Source: Lutibacter citreus
GTDB lineage: Bacteria; Bacteroidota; Bacteroidia; Flavobacteriales; Flavobacteriaceae
Direction: 5' to 3'
Assembly: GCF_003260195.1 (NCBI RefSeq)
Contig: NZ_QEIH01000013.1
Span: 50,992 to 114,991 of the forward strand
Length of the DNA: 64,000 nucleotides
Position 1 is the first letter of the stretch, and every line of letters starts with the position of its first letter. Of this stretch, positions 17,805 through 27,779 are shown one piece after another. The notes beneath the pieces are model-generated. The model ran no database searches. It was given only the letters and a program-made list of their open reading frames with translations, and was not told where the DNA came from. The position numbers and the translations under genes are program-made.

Positions 17805-18533
17805 ATGAGTTTCATAGAAAATATTCTAAAAACGGTAGTTTTGGATGAAGCAACTATCTCAGAAAAAGTAGAACTTTCTGCGGCTGCTTATAGAATTCGT
17901 CTACAAGGTAACAGCATTCGAAAAATCAATTTTATACCTGGCTCATTTTTAAAGATGGGAATTGGTATAGGTAAAGCAGAATTGTCTATGAAAGACAAAA
18001 TAAGAAGTTACAGTATTTGGGATATAAATAAGGAAAAAGGTTTTCTAGATTTAGCCATCGCTACCCACAGTAATGGGATAGGTTCGCAATGGGCAAAAGA
18101 ATGCCAAGTGGGAGATACTGTATATTTTAAATTGAAAAAAGGTAATTTTTTAGCAGATGCCTCTGCAGATAGTTATATTATAATAGGAGACCTTTCTGCT
18201 CTTTCTCATTTATATGCAATTAACAAAAATATTGGAAAGAATAAACAAGTAGCTAGTATTTTATACAACCAACAAAAAAGTGAGTTATTTCCAGATATCA
18301 ATGGTAAATTTCCTCTTGATTTTTATGAGTTACCTCAAAACCCCAGTAACGAAATTATTGCTAAAATAAAAGAAATTATTCCCAGCTTAAAAGGAAAAAC
18401 AATAGCTTACATTGCTGGTGACAGTAGAGTATGTATAGCTTTAAACAATTTTTTGAGACAAGAGCTAAATTGGGAAACAAAACAAATCAAAACAAAACCT
18501 TTTTGGAATCCAGAAAAAAAAGGTTTGGAATAA
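17805..18533 (+). CDS. siderophore-interacting protein (FAD-binding ferric reductase)
   Basis: A 242-residue protein of the SIP/ViuB family. It has the FAD-binding RxYS motif (KIRSYSIW, about residue 65), GFLDLAIATHSNGIGSQWAKECQVGD in the FAD domain, an IIIGDLSALSHLYAI nucleotide-site segment, and the family's C-terminal KTKPFWNPEKKG. Such proteins reduce ferric siderophores in the cytoplasm with NAD(P)H. It shares an operon with the QorB-like gene. No siderophore receptor or synthesis gene lies here, so it may serve as a general flavin reductase. Confidence 0.85.
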   Translation: MSFIENILKTVVLDEATISEKVELSAAAYRIRLQGNSIRKINFIPGSFLKMGIGIGKAELSMKDKIRSYSIWDINKEKGFLDLAIATHSNGIGSQWAKECQVGDTVYFKLKKGNFLADASADSYIIIGDLSALSHLYAINKNIGKNKQVASILYNQQKSELFPDINGKFPLDFYELPQNPSNEIIAKIKEIIPSLKGKTIAYIAGDSRVCIALNNFLRQELNWETKQIKTKPFWNPEKKGLE

Positions 18534-19136
18534 TCTTATTACTTTTTTACATTATTCACTGAATTTATTAATTCAAAAATTAAATATTTTTCTTGAATTA
18601 GTTTACTTCTTTTATATAAAATATATAGCAAAAAAACTTTGCTTTACTTTACCGTTTATTAGATATTATTTTAGGCTATTTTCATAATTAAACATCTTTT
18701 GAATTATAGCAGTCTCCTATGTTTTCTCCAAAAAACTATAATACACATAATAGTATATTAAACTTCATTCTACCTTTGTATACGGTTAATTTTAGAGCTT
18801 ATTATCTTAATAAAATAATATTAATATAACTCTTTTATCTCCTTGCTAAAGCTATTTCATTATCCCTATAAAAGTATTCAATTCAATACGTTATATACTC
18901 AATTTACAGTATTAAATGAAAATATGACTTGAAACAAAGCAATAAAAATACTACATTAGCTAAAAAGATTGCAAAACTCACAGTGAATATCTACAATAAT
19001 TCTAAACAACATTTAAGTTTAGATTTATTAATACCTAATTACTTATATATAAACTATAAACATTATTAAAAAAACGAAAATACTTAAAAAATAGTCAAAC
19101 TATATCAATATAATAATTACTAATAAACTAACCATT
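18534..19136. other. 603-bp AT-rich gap before the SusC gene
   Basis: No credible gene. A perfect Bacteroidota -7 box, TACCTTTG, occurs at 18771-18778 and would give a leader of about 355 nt to the SusC gene. A flavobacterial-type AACTAACCATT stretch directly precedes the SusC start codon. No strong hairpin was found. Confidence 0.45.
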
Positions 19137-22100
19137 ATGAAAAAATTATATGATCCATTTTTGATACTCCTAATGGTATTTTTTGCTCAAAGTATATTTG
19201 CGCAATCTATTACAATTAAAGGAGTTGTAAAATCAAATGAAGATGGACTCCCTATACCTGGGGCAGGTATTATTATTAAAAATACAAAAACAGGAAGTAC
19301 CACAAATTTTGACGGTGAATATAAAATTAAAGCTGAAATGAATTCAGTTTTAGAATTTTCACATATTGGCTTTTCTACTCAAGAAGTTACTGTAACATCA
19401 AATATTATAAATGTAACTCTTGTAGCGGGTGAAAGTTTAAATGAAGTAGTTATTACTGCACATGGTATTAAAAAAGAACGAAAATCTCTTGGATATGCAG
19501 TTCAAGCTGTAAAAGCTGACGAACTTTTAGAAGGTAACCAGAGTAGTATGGTAAACGGATTACAAGGAAAAGTATCTGGAGTTACCATTGTAAATTCAGG
19601 GGGTGCACCTGGTTCTTCAGCCATTATAATGATCCGTGGAGGTTCTTCCATCACGGGTAATAATCAACCTTTATTTATTGTTGATGGTCTTCCAATTGAC
19701 AATTCTACTTCTTCTAGTTTAGAAGTTGCCAGCTCAAATAGAGCCTCGGATATTAACCCTGAAGATATTGAAAGTATCTCTGTTCTTAAAGGTCCTGCAG
19801 CTGCTGCCTTATATGGAATAAAAGCTGCAGAAGGTGCCGTTATTATAACTACTAAAAAAGGTAAAGGGGGCGCAAGTGTTGTAACATATACAGGTTCGGT
19901 TTCTATAGATAATATTTTAGGAACACCCAATGTACAAACACAGTATGGGCAAGGAAAACAAATTGTTACTTCAACAGGTACAACTATTGATACTGATTCG
20001 CCGTTGTCTTGGGGAAATAGCACATCAGGAGCTTCAATATATAATAATATAGAAGATTTTTTTGATACAGCTATTACTTCAAATCATACAGTAAGTTATT
20101 CGGGAGGTTCAGAAAAAAGTGCTGTTTATTTTTCAATTGGTGATATCTCTCAAGATGGCGCTATTGAAAGTACTAGCTATGATAAAACATCTTTTAGAAT
20201 AAATGCTTCTTCAGACATTAATAAAAATCTTACCGTAGGAATGTCTGCTAATTATATTACCACAAAAACTAATAGTACAAAACAAGGGAATGCTTCGGGA
20301 AGTAGTTTTTTAAGTTTATTGGGATATCCAGCAAATGTAAATGCTAATGATTATTTAAATGCGGATAATTCTCAGCAAAGTTTTTTTCTTGATCAACAGT
20401 TTGATAATCCATACTGGAGTATTGCCAATAGTCCAAATACAGATGAAATAAATAGATTAATGGGAATTGTTAATTTGAATTATAAATTTTTAGAAAACTT
20501 TAGTTTAGCCTATAAATTAGGAATTGATAATTATACACAATTTAATAGAAAAATAACTGGAGATGGATCTCTTGTTGAGAATAGAGAAAAGGGCTATATC
20601 AATCAGTTTGAAAGTGATCATAAAAGATTAAATTCAAATTTTATTTTAAGTTTTCAAAAGAAAATAACAACAGATTTTTCTTTAGATGCCTTGCTTGGAA
20701 ATTCTGTTGAAGAAATAGATGTTAGAAAAACATATACTTCAGGAGATGGATTTCAAGCTCCAGGAATATATAGCATTGGAAATGTAAAAATTGAAGACCA
20801 AAATATTAATGAATTAATTACCCGAAAACGCATGGTGGGAGTTTTTGGAGAGTTAAAATTAGGTTGGCAAGATGCTTTATTTTTAACTGCTACAGGAAGA
20901 AATGACTGGTCTTCTACATTGCCTAAAGCAAAAAGATCATTCTTCTACCCTTCTGTAGGTATGTCTGCAGTTGTAACTGATTTATTCAAAAAAGCTGGGA
21001 ATGACATTACATCTTCAAATGGGTTAACCTATTTACAATTAAGATCTACTTGGGCTAAAGTTGGTAAAGATGCTCCCATTGGCGCATTGGAAAGTTCATT
21101 ATCTACTAATATAAATTCACTAGCTAGTTCTGCATATACTTGGAATGGAGTTGATGTTGGAAACCCAAATTTAGAGCCAGAATTCACAAATAGTTTTGAA
21201 ATTGGATTAGATGCTCGTTTTTTTGAAAGTAGAATAGCATTAGATCTAACATATTATACAAGCACATCAGACAATCAAATATTAAGAGATATTAGGGTAC
21301 CTCCTACTACAGGTACTTTTTATGCTACATTAAATGGAGGTTCCATTACTAACAATGGTTTAGAAGCTTTACTTTCAATAAAAATATTACCTAATACTTC
21401 AAAATTTAAATGGAATGTTGATTTAAATTTCGGAATGAATGATAGCAAAGTAAATGAGTTACCTGGTTTTTTAAATGAAGTTTACCTTTCTGATTCTTGG
21501 ACATTTAATTCTACAGCTGCTGGTGCCGCAATTTTAAATGGATCACTTTTTGGTTTAAGAGGCTTTAGACCTAAAAAAAATGAGAATGGAGATGTGATTA
21601 TAAATTCTAATGGATTGCCAACGTTAGTTGTTGAAACCTACAATGATGTAACACGTATGCCAGATTGGACTTTAGGAATTTCTAATGCTGTAAGTTATAA
21701 AGATTTTCGTTTATCGTTTTTACTAGATATTGTGCAAGGTGTTGATGTATATAATGCAACAGAATCTGCTTTAGTTTACCACGGTTTAAGTACACAAACA
21801 ACCAATAGAAATGAAACAATAATCTTACCTGGAGTTGATATAAATGGAGCTGCTAATACTGTTCCTGTTTCAATGGATCAGGCTTTTTATCAAAATTATT
21901 ACTATAAAAATACAGAGAATTTTATTGAAGATGGTTCCTTTGCTAGATTAAGATACGTAACGCTATCATATAAATTGCCCAATAATTTATTGAGTAAATC
22001 GGCATTCTCTTCGGTAGAATTATATGCAACAGGGCGTAATTTATTTACAATTACTAATTATAGCGGTGTAGATCCTGAAGTAAATACATTTGGTGCTGGT

Positions 22101-22187
22101 ATCTCTGGTGCTGGGTCTATGGCTATAGATAATTTAGGAACTCCAAATATTAAAGGGTTCGATTTAGGCTTAAAAGTTAGATTCTAA
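19137..22187 (+). CDS. SusC/RagA-family TonB-linked outer membrane receptor
   Basis: The 1016-residue protein has a signal peptide (about 1-22, cleavage after IFAQ), a carboxypeptidase-regulatory-like domain (about 24-108) and a TonB-box-like region around NEVVITAHGI. The plug domain follows (about 115-235: SSMVNGLQGKVSGVTIVNSGG, PLFIVDGLPIDN, DINPEDIESISVLKGPAAAALYG). A long beta-barrel ends KGFDLGLKVRF, an aromatic C-terminus for BAM insertion. It imports a substrate captured by its SusD partner 11 bp downstream. No glycoside hydrolase or peptidase is adjacent, so the substrate is not predictable. Confidence 0.95.
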   Translation: MKKLYDPFLILLMVFFAQSIFAQSITIKGVVKSNEDGLPIPGAGIIIKNTKTGSTTNFDGEYKIKAEMNSVLEFSHIGFSTQEVTVTSNIINVTLVAGESLNEVVITAHGIKKERKSLGYAVQAVKADELLEGNQSSMVNGLQGKVSGVTIVNSGGAPGSSAIIMIRGGSSITGNNQPLFIVDGLPIDNSTSSSLEVASSNRASDINPEDIESISVLKGPAAAALYGIKAAEGAVIITTKKGKGGASVVTYTGSVSIDNILGTPNVQTQYGQGKQIVTSTGTTIDTDSPLSWGNSTSGASIYNNIEDFFDTAITSNHTVSYSGGSEKSAVYFSIGDISQDGAIESTSYDKTSFRINASSDINKNLTVGMSANYITTKTNSTKQGNASGSSFLSLLGYPANVNANDYLNADNSQQSFFLDQQFDNPYWSIANSPNTDEINRLMGIVNLNYKFLENFSLAYKLGIDNYTQFNRKITGDGSLVENREKGYINQFESDHKRLNSNFILSFQKKITTDFSLDALLGNSVEEIDVRKTYTSGDGFQAPGIYSIGNVKIEDQNINELITRKRMVGVFGELKLGWQDALFLTATGRNDWSSTLPKAKRSFFYPSVGMSAVVTDLFKKAGNDITSSNGLTYLQLRSTWAKVGKDAPIGALESSLSTNINSLASSAYTWNGVDVGNPNLEPEFTNSFEIGLDARFFESRIALDLTYYTSTSDNQILRDIRVPPTTGTFYATLNGGSITNNGLEALLSIKILPNTSKFKWNVDLNFGMNDSKVNELPGFLNEVYLSDSWTFNSTAAGAAILNGSLFGLRGFRPKKNENGDVIINSNGLPTLVVETYNDVTRMPDWTLGISNAVSYKDFRLSFLLDIVQGVDVYNATESALVYHGLSTQTTNRNETIILPGVDINGAANTVPVSMDQAFYQNYYYKNTENFIEDGSFARLRYVTLSYKLPNNLLSKSAFSSVELYATGRNLFTITNYSGVDPEVNTFGAGISGAGSMAIDNLGTPNIKGFDLGLKVRF

Positions 22188-22198
22188 AAAAATATATT

Positions 22199-23683
22199 AT
22201 GAAATTACACAACTATTTAATATTAATTTTAATAGCTATAACTTCTTCATGTAGTGATGACTATTTTGATGTAAATGGCTCAGAAACCAAACCTACCACT
22301 TCTTCTTTAGCTCCACAGTATAGAATACAAGGAGCTATAGAGAACACAACGGCTCAAGCTCAATACAGAGGTAGTCGTGAAGTTTTAGGAATTACTCAAT
22401 ATGGCTCTCAAAATACGGCTAATTATTATTCTGAAACTTGGAGTTCTTCTTTAACAACAGGACGTTATTTTCTATGGCAAAATGCCTATGTGTACTCTTT
22501 ACCTAATACGGCTGATTTAATTGTTTTAGGAGAAAGAGATAACTCCCCAAATTTTGTTGCTGTTGGGAAAATTTTACGATCGTATATTTTAGGTATGACC
22601 ACAGATCAATATGGTGATATTGTTTTAAATGAAACTTATGATGGTGTATCTTCAATGAATATTACTCCAAAATTTAGTACTCAAGCAAAAATTTATGAAG
22701 CCATTTTTAAATATTTAGATGAAGCAATAGTTGCATTGGATGAGACAAGTGAAATTGAATTAAACGAAGAAGATGGTGACGTTCTTTACCAAGGAAATAA
22801 AGAATCTTGGAAAAAATTCGCCTATGCGTTAAAAGCCAGATATTTAAATCATTTAAGTAAAAAATCTTCATATGATCCAGACGCTATAATAGCTGCTTGT
22901 CAATTAGCAATTAATTCTAACGCTTTAAATGCTCAAAAAACATATGGAGGAGGACCAATATCTAATGACATTCAACCTTTTGCAGTTGGAGGTTATGGCT
23001 CCTCAAGAATGGACTATTTTTCTGACTTTTTTATAAAGTTATTAAAAAACCCATTAAATTTAGAAGATGCAGATTGGGATCCTCGATTAACTATTATTGT
23101 TCCAGAAGCTGTTAATGGAGGCTATAAAGGTGTTGTTATTGGTAGAGGATTAAGCGGTGATTCTGGAGATGATTATTCTTTAGGAAATGGAGGTTTTTAT
23201 ACAAGCCCTAATTCTACTACAGATATGATAAATTTTAGTGAAGTTAAATTTATTGAAGCTGAAGCAAGATTTAGAAAGAATGATATTTCTGGTGCTTTTA
23301 GTGCATTTAAAGCTGGTGTACAAGCTGACTTTGAAAAATTAGGTATAGCTCCCGAAGCTACTACAACCTATCTAAATTTATTAGATACTGAAATAGGAGA
23401 AGATAATTTAAGTTTATCACATATTATGGTTCAAAAGTATATTGCGAATGTTTTAAACCCTGAAACGTGGGTAGATATGAGAAGAATGGATTATAGTTCT
23501 AATATTTATAAAGGATTACAACGTCCTGAAAATGTTAATCTTGATATATTTCCAAATGATAATGATTGGATACAAGCTATGTGTTATGAATACAATGAAG
23601 AGGATAGAAATTATGAAAATATGCCTAATAATGATCCTTATGTTCGGTTAACAACTCCATTATGGTGGAATACTGCGGATTAA
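22199..23683 (+). CDS. SusD/RagB-like nutrient-binding lipoprotein (SusD_2 type)
   Basis: A 494-residue surface lipoprotein with lipobox Cys at about residue 18 (ITSSCSDDYFDV). The YRGSREVLGITQYGSQN and TADLIVLGERDNSPNFVAVGKILRSYILGMTTDQYGDI segments are typical of the SusD-like_2 subfamily. It carries the TPR-rich SusD fold (FKYLDEAIVALDE, WKKFAYALKARYLNHLSKK) and a C-terminal NLSLSHIMVQKYIANVLNPETWVDMRRMDY. It forms the lid on the SusC transporter encoded just upstream. The downstream 246-bp gap holds no clear terminator. Confidence 0.93.
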   Translation: MKLHNYLILILIAITSSCSDDYFDVNGSETKPTTSSLAPQYRIQGAIENTTAQAQYRGSREVLGITQYGSQNTANYYSETWSSSLTTGRYFLWQNAYVYSLPNTADLIVLGERDNSPNFVAVGKILRSYILGMTTDQYGDIVLNETYDGVSSMNITPKFSTQAKIYEAIFKYLDEAIVALDETSEIELNEEDGDVLYQGNKESWKKFAYALKARYLNHLSKKSSYDPDAIIAACQLAINSNALNAQKTYGGGPISNDIQPFAVGGYGSSRMDYFSDFFIKLLKNPLNLEDADWDPRLTIIVPEAVNGGYKGVVIGRGLSGDSGDDYSLGNGGFYTSPNSTTDMINFSEVKFIEAEARFRKNDISGAFSAFKAGVQADFEKLGIAPEATTTYLNLLDTEIGEDNLSLSHIMVQKYIANVLNPETWVDMRRMDYSSNIYKGLQRPENVNLDIFPNDNDWIQAMCYEYNEEDRNYENMPNNDPYVRLTTPLWWNTAD

Positions 23684-23929
23684 AATTTCACCTCAAAAGT
23701 TGATTAAGTATTTAGATTTTTAAAAACTTTTAAAAACTTAAAAAGTTGTACCATCAAAAACAGAAGGCTATTCGTTATTTATAAATTAATTCAATCTTCT
23801 TTTTATTAAAGATAACACAGCCCCCTTAATTATCTTTTTAAATGCTTTAATTTATAATAATTACGGAAATATTTAATATTAAAAAAGGTTTTAATTATGT
23901 GATAAATATTGAAAAGGAGAGTTAAACTG

Positions 23930-26482
23930 TTACTTTTCTTTTAGTTGATTACTTATCATTTCTAATAACTTGTTTTCATCAACAGGTTTTGAAATAAAAT
24001 CATTACAACCAGTTTTAAGCGCTATATCTTTTGATGTTACGTATGCTGTTACGGCTATAATTGGAATTTCTTTATTAATTTTTCTTATCTCTTTGGTAGC
24101 TTCAATCCCATCCATTATTGGCATTTTAATATCCATTAAGATTAAATCAATATTATTGTTTTTAAATTGCTCAACACCTTCTTTACCATTAAAAGCATAA
24201 ACTAAATTAAAACCATTTTCCATAATAGCTTCTAAATACTTATAATTAATTTCTTCATCCTCAACAATTAATATGGTTGGTGTTTTTATCTCCTTTGTTT
24301 TAAGATTAGTGCTTAAACAATTATGTTCATTTATATTTTCAACTATACAATCTGGTAAGGTAAAATGAAAAGTAGCTCCTTTGTTAAGTTCTGATGTTAC
24401 CCAAATAGTACCACCGTGTTTTTCTACTAATTCTTTACAAAGAACCAATCCTAACCCCGAACCCTTTTCTTTTGCAGTTCCTATAGTTGTTCCATTAGTT
24501 TGCAGGGTAAATAATTTATTACGACTTTCTTCATTCATTCCAATTCCATCATCTGAAACTATAATTTCAACCAAATCATTTTTATGTATTGCATTTACTG
24601 TTATTTTACCTTTTAAATTGGTAAATTTAATAGCATTAGTAATTAAATTTAGTAAAATTGTTTTTAACATATATTGGTCTGCATAAACTTCAATACCTTC
24701 TATATTAATGTTTTTCAATATTATGTTCTTTAATTTTGCTGTTGGGTTTAAATCTTCTATTGTTTTAGTTATTATTGCTTGCAAATCTAATTTTACTGGA
24801 TTAAAACTAATCTGTCCCGTTTGAGATTTTGCCCAATTCAAAAGATTATCAAGTAATGCAAGCGTATTTACAGCCGTTGAATTAATATAATCACTAAATT
24901 TTACAATTTTTCTAGTTTCTAGGTCTTTTCCATTGTTCTTTAACAAATCTGAAAAACCTAAAATAGTGCTAAGTGGACTTCTTAAATCGTGCGCTATAAT
25001 TGAGAATAGTTTATTTGTAGTTCTATTCAGAATTTTTAATTCTCCATTTTTACGACGTAATTTTGTATAGAATACATATATAATTATTGCTATTAAAATA
25101 ACAATTAGAATTACAAATATCATTAAATTTTGAGAAAGACGTTGCTCTTTAATTTTTAAAACATTAACAACATTTTCTTTTTTTAATTCGTTTATTAGCC
25201 TGTTTTTTTCATCTATTTCATAGAAAGTCTGTAATAGGTCTATTTGTACATCTGCTTCACCAAATAAAATTAAATCTTGTAATTCAATTTGTTTATCTTT
25301 ATAAAAAATCGCTTCTTTAAAATTGTTATTATTCAAATAAATTTCCGCTAGTTTTGAATAAATTTCTAATTCATTTTTCTTAAAGTTGTTTACCGAAGCT
25401 ATTTTAAGACCTTTTTTTATTTTTTTGATTCCTCCGTCTAAATCCCCAGTTTTAATAGCGCAAAGACCTAAATACATAAAAACACTAGGCTTACTGTGTA
25501 AGCTTAAATTTCCATTTTTTATTTCCAGAGATTTATTTAAAAGTGATTCAGCTTTAATATAATTCCCTTTTAAATAAGCTGATTTACCTAATAAGCCATA
25601 AGCATTAGAAATGCCATAAGTAGATTTATTTTTAATCCGAATTTCAAGTAACATATTTATGTATCTACTTGCTTCGTCAAAATTCTTAAGCTCCAAATTT
25701 AATAATGCAATTTGTTCATAACATATAGCAATACCATTAGTGTTACCATCAATAGAATTCAAAACTTCATATTTGCTTAATGATTCTTGGAAATACTGCA
25801 TTGCCTTTTCCGAATTTAGCAAGTCTGAATGAATTTGACCTAACAAATAGGCTACCCAAGCATCACCTTCACTAAAATTAGCTTTTCTATAATTTAACCT
25901 AGATTTGATAAAATACTCAATAGCTCTGCTATAAGCCCCATTTACACGAAAAATGGTTCCAATCATAGAGTATGTAGCTCCAATAGTTTTAAAATTATTT
26001 GATAATTGACAATAGTAAAGAGCCTCATTATAAGTTTCAAGTGATAATTTTGTATTATTTAACCTATATTGAATTTTAGCTATTCTATATAAAATATCAC
26101 CTATATACCAATTATCTTCAATTTCTTGAGAGAGTTTTAGCGCTTTATCAAAGTATGTTTGTGAAACTTTTAAACTATCAACGTTTATTATGCCCCTTCC
26201 AAGAACATATAAGGAGCGCATTTCTAAATATTTATTTCCTATTTTTTGAGATTCTAGTAAACAAGATTTAGCTAATTCATGAGATTTTTCATTGTTTTCT
26301 TCAATTATATCTAAAGCACTTTCTAAACGAAGAATAATTTTGTTTTCTTTTGTTGTATCCTTCTCCTCTATTCTTTGACTACTAATTTTTGTTTCCTGCT
26401 TATAATCATTAAAAATAATGAACACAAGAATAGAAATAAATAGTACAATTAGTAATATTATAAAGGATCTTTTATTTAACAT
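23930..26482 (-). CDS. TPR-containing hybrid sensor histidine kinase
   Basis: The 850-residue protein has an N-terminal membrane anchor (about 6-25), an extracytoplasmic TPR array (about 50-400) and a second membrane span (about 445-467). The HisKA follows with phospho-acceptor H498 (IIAHDLRSPLSTI), then the HATPase (NAIKFTN, DDGIGM, GSGLGLVLCKELV) and a C-terminal receiver with D784 (LILMDIKMP). A hybrid kinase without an output domain must pass its phosphate to a separate protein, none of which is adjacent. It is convergent with the SusC/D pair. Family TPR kinases often respond to envelope or nutrient cues, but the ligand is unknown. Confidence 0.92.
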   Translation of the reverse strand: MLNKRSFIILLIVLFISILVFIIFNDYKQETKISSQRIEEKDTTKENKIILRLESALDIIEENNEKSHELAKSCLLESQKIGNKYLEMRSLYVLGRGIINVDSLKVSQTYFDKALKLSQEIEDNWYIGDILYRIAKIQYRLNNTKLSLETYNEALYYCQLSNNFKTIGATYSMIGTIFRVNGAYSRAIEYFIKSRLNYRKANFSEGDAWVAYLLGQIHSDLLNSEKAMQYFQESLSKYEVLNSIDGNTNGIAICYEQIALLNLELKNFDEASRYINMLLEIRIKNKSTYGISNAYGLLGKSAYLKGNYIKAESLLNKSLEIKNGNLSLHSKPSVFMYLGLCAIKTGDLDGGIKKIKKGLKIASVNNFKKNELEIYSKLAEIYLNNNNFKEAIFYKDKQIELQDLILFGEADVQIDLLQTFYEIDEKNRLINELKKENVVNVLKIKEQRLSQNLMIFVILIVILIAIIIYVFYTKLRRKNGELKILNRTTNKLFSIIAHDLRSPLSTILGFSDLLKNNGKDLETRKIVKFSDYINSTAVNTLALLDNLLNWAKSQTGQISFNPVKLDLQAIITKTIEDLNPTAKLKNIILKNINIEGIEVYADQYMLKTILLNLITNAIKFTNLKGKITVNAIHKNDLVEIIVSDDGIGMNEESRNKLFTLQTNGTTIGTAKEKGSGLGLVLCKELVEKHGGTIWVTSELNKGATFHFTLPDCIVENINEHNCLSTNLKTKEIKTPTILIVEDEEINYKYLEAIMENGFNLVYAFNGKEGVEQFKNNNIDLILMDIKMPIMDGIEATKEIRKINKEIPIIAVTAYVTSKDIALKTGCNDFISKPVDENKLLEMISNQLKEK

Positions 26483-27024
26483 TAAGGGATTGGGAATAAT
26501 ATTTAATTTGAATGAAACTTGCTTAGATCACCATACTTTTAATGTGTTCAATTATTTATATTAAAAAAATATTAAAACCTTATATTCGAATTTTTATAAC
26601 TATAATAAAATGTTATTCAAATATAACCATTTTAAGTTTTTGGCAATAGTTTTTAAGAAATAAATACAATATTTTATAAAGTCTTATAGTTCTTATAAAA
26701 ATAACTTCATACAATTTAAATTTAATTCCATTTTTTTTATTGAAAATACATTTAAATAAAACTTGAAATTAATTATTAAAACTCGCTTTAAAAAATCATA
26801 ATTCACTTATACAAAAAAATATGTTTCCATTTTGCATTTCAATTAGGATTAAATTTAGCATAGCCATTTATAGTTCCAATCTTTCAGGAACAAAAGAAAA
26901 TAATATTATCTAATAAAAGAGGATAAAATAGTTAATACAAGCAACAACTATTATCCTCTTAAAAGGTATTATGTAAAAATGTTATATCTAGGTTACATTG
27001 CTTCTACTAAAATTATAAAATTCT
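26483..27024. other. 542-bp gap, mostly featureless
   Basis: AT-rich with no supported gene. The only structure is the hairpin at 26917-26960 described separately. No TGAT-N4-ATCA palindrome was seen here, in contrast to the gaps from 27.5 kb onward. Confidence 0.5.
26917..26960 (-). terminator. hairpin downstream of the 27025-27465 gene
   Basis: Arms 26917-26933 and 26946-26960 pair with one two-base bulge. On the minus strand the stem is followed by TTTTATTAG, consistent with an intrinsic terminator for the small gene ending at 27025. Confidence 0.55.
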
Positions 27025-27465
27025 TTAAGTAATTAACTTTTTTACCTTTTTTTCTCTCATTACTTTTTCTACAATATTGAAAATATTTTTTTTAAGTTCT
27101 TTGTAATCATAAAAATAATTTTCTAATTCTTCTTGTAAGTCATAATGTTTCAATAAAAAAGTTTTATTATCAATCATACTTTTAGTTGAAATTAAATCTG
27201 AAAGAACCATTTCATGTTCTTCAATCATTTTTAAATAGGTTTTACCTGATTTTTTTTCAATTGATATTTTATTTACTAGCGATTCAATTTTTTTATACAA
27301 ACCATCATGTAAAAAATCAATATAATTTGAACCCAATAAATGTTCTAAAAAAACCATTTCATCTTCAATAAATTTAACTTCAGATTTCCATTGCATGGAA
27401 GCATAATGTAATTCTTCATTGCTTTTATGTTTTCCGTACCAGTCTTTATTTATTTTATTTTTCAT
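27025..27465 (-). CDS. hypothetical helical protein, 146 aa
   Basis: I do not recognise this protein. It is strongly charged, predicted to be almost all helical and without signal peptide or membrane span. Patterns such as ELHYASMQWKSEVKFIEDEMVFLEHLL and EEHEMVLSDLISTKSMID suggest a long coiled-coil bundle. It is transcribed away from the FNR-box region starting at 27.6 kb, and whether it belongs to that regulon is unclear because no good -7 box lines up with the nearest palindrome on this strand. Length, codon use and the matching terminator support a real gene. Confidence 0.7.
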   Translation of the reverse strand: MKNKINKDWYGKHKSNEELHYASMQWKSEVKFIEDEMVFLEHLLGSNYIDFLHDGLYKKIESLVNKISIEKKSGKTYLKMIEEHEMVLSDLISTKSMIDNKTFLLKHYDLQEELENYFYDYKELKKNIFNIVEKVMREKKVKKLIT

Positions 27466-27645
27466 ATTAAGGGAATTTAAATTGTTAACATTTCTATTTT
27501 ATTAAATTATTTTACCCAAACAAAACAATAAGAAAACTTTGTTTTTAAATTCTGTTTTTTGATTTGGTTGTTATTTTTTTCTTCTTATAAAGTAAAATTT
27601 ATTTTTCTTATTAACTAAGTTCTATATAATATTCGGCATTTTATA

Positions 27646-27657
27646 TGATATTAATCA
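27646..27657. promoter_or_regulatory. FNR-type palindrome TGATATTAATCA
   Basis: Perfect TGAT-N4-ATCA. No -7 box is found at the class II distance on either strand. It lies 71 bp upstream of the second palindrome and may be an auxiliary site. Confidence 0.5.
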
Positions 27658-27716
27658 AGAACTAAAATTATCATTTTTAAAATGGTAATTGTAAATTTTT
27701 TTATTGTGTGATTTAT

Positions 27717-27759
27717 TGATGAATATCATTTATTTTATTCATTAGTAATCTTAATTTCA
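27717..27759 (+). promoter_or_regulatory. FNR-type box with class II -7 element for the WG/DUF2267 operon
   Basis: The palindrome TGATGAATATCA is at 27717-27728 and TAATTTCA at 27752-27759 begins 29.5 bp from its centre, the spacing expected for an activator centred at -41.5. The predicted start site near 27765 leaves a leader of about 15 nt before the ATG at 27780. Confidence 0.65.
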
Positions 27760-27779
27760 ATGTATTAAATAAGTATATT

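Larger units (their letters stand above)
27466..27779. other. 314-bp intergenic region with two FNR-type boxes
   Basis: Contains TGAT-N4-ATCA palindromes at 27646-27657 and 27717-27728. No open frame of note. It separates the minus-strand helical-protein gene from the plus-strand WG-repeat/DUF2267 pair. Confidence 0.6.

Noticed and set aside
18640..18685. Possible fifth AraC operator (CTTTACC) before the SusC gene
   Set aside because: There is no second half-site at 21 bp and no -7 element at the fixed distance found in the four real copies.
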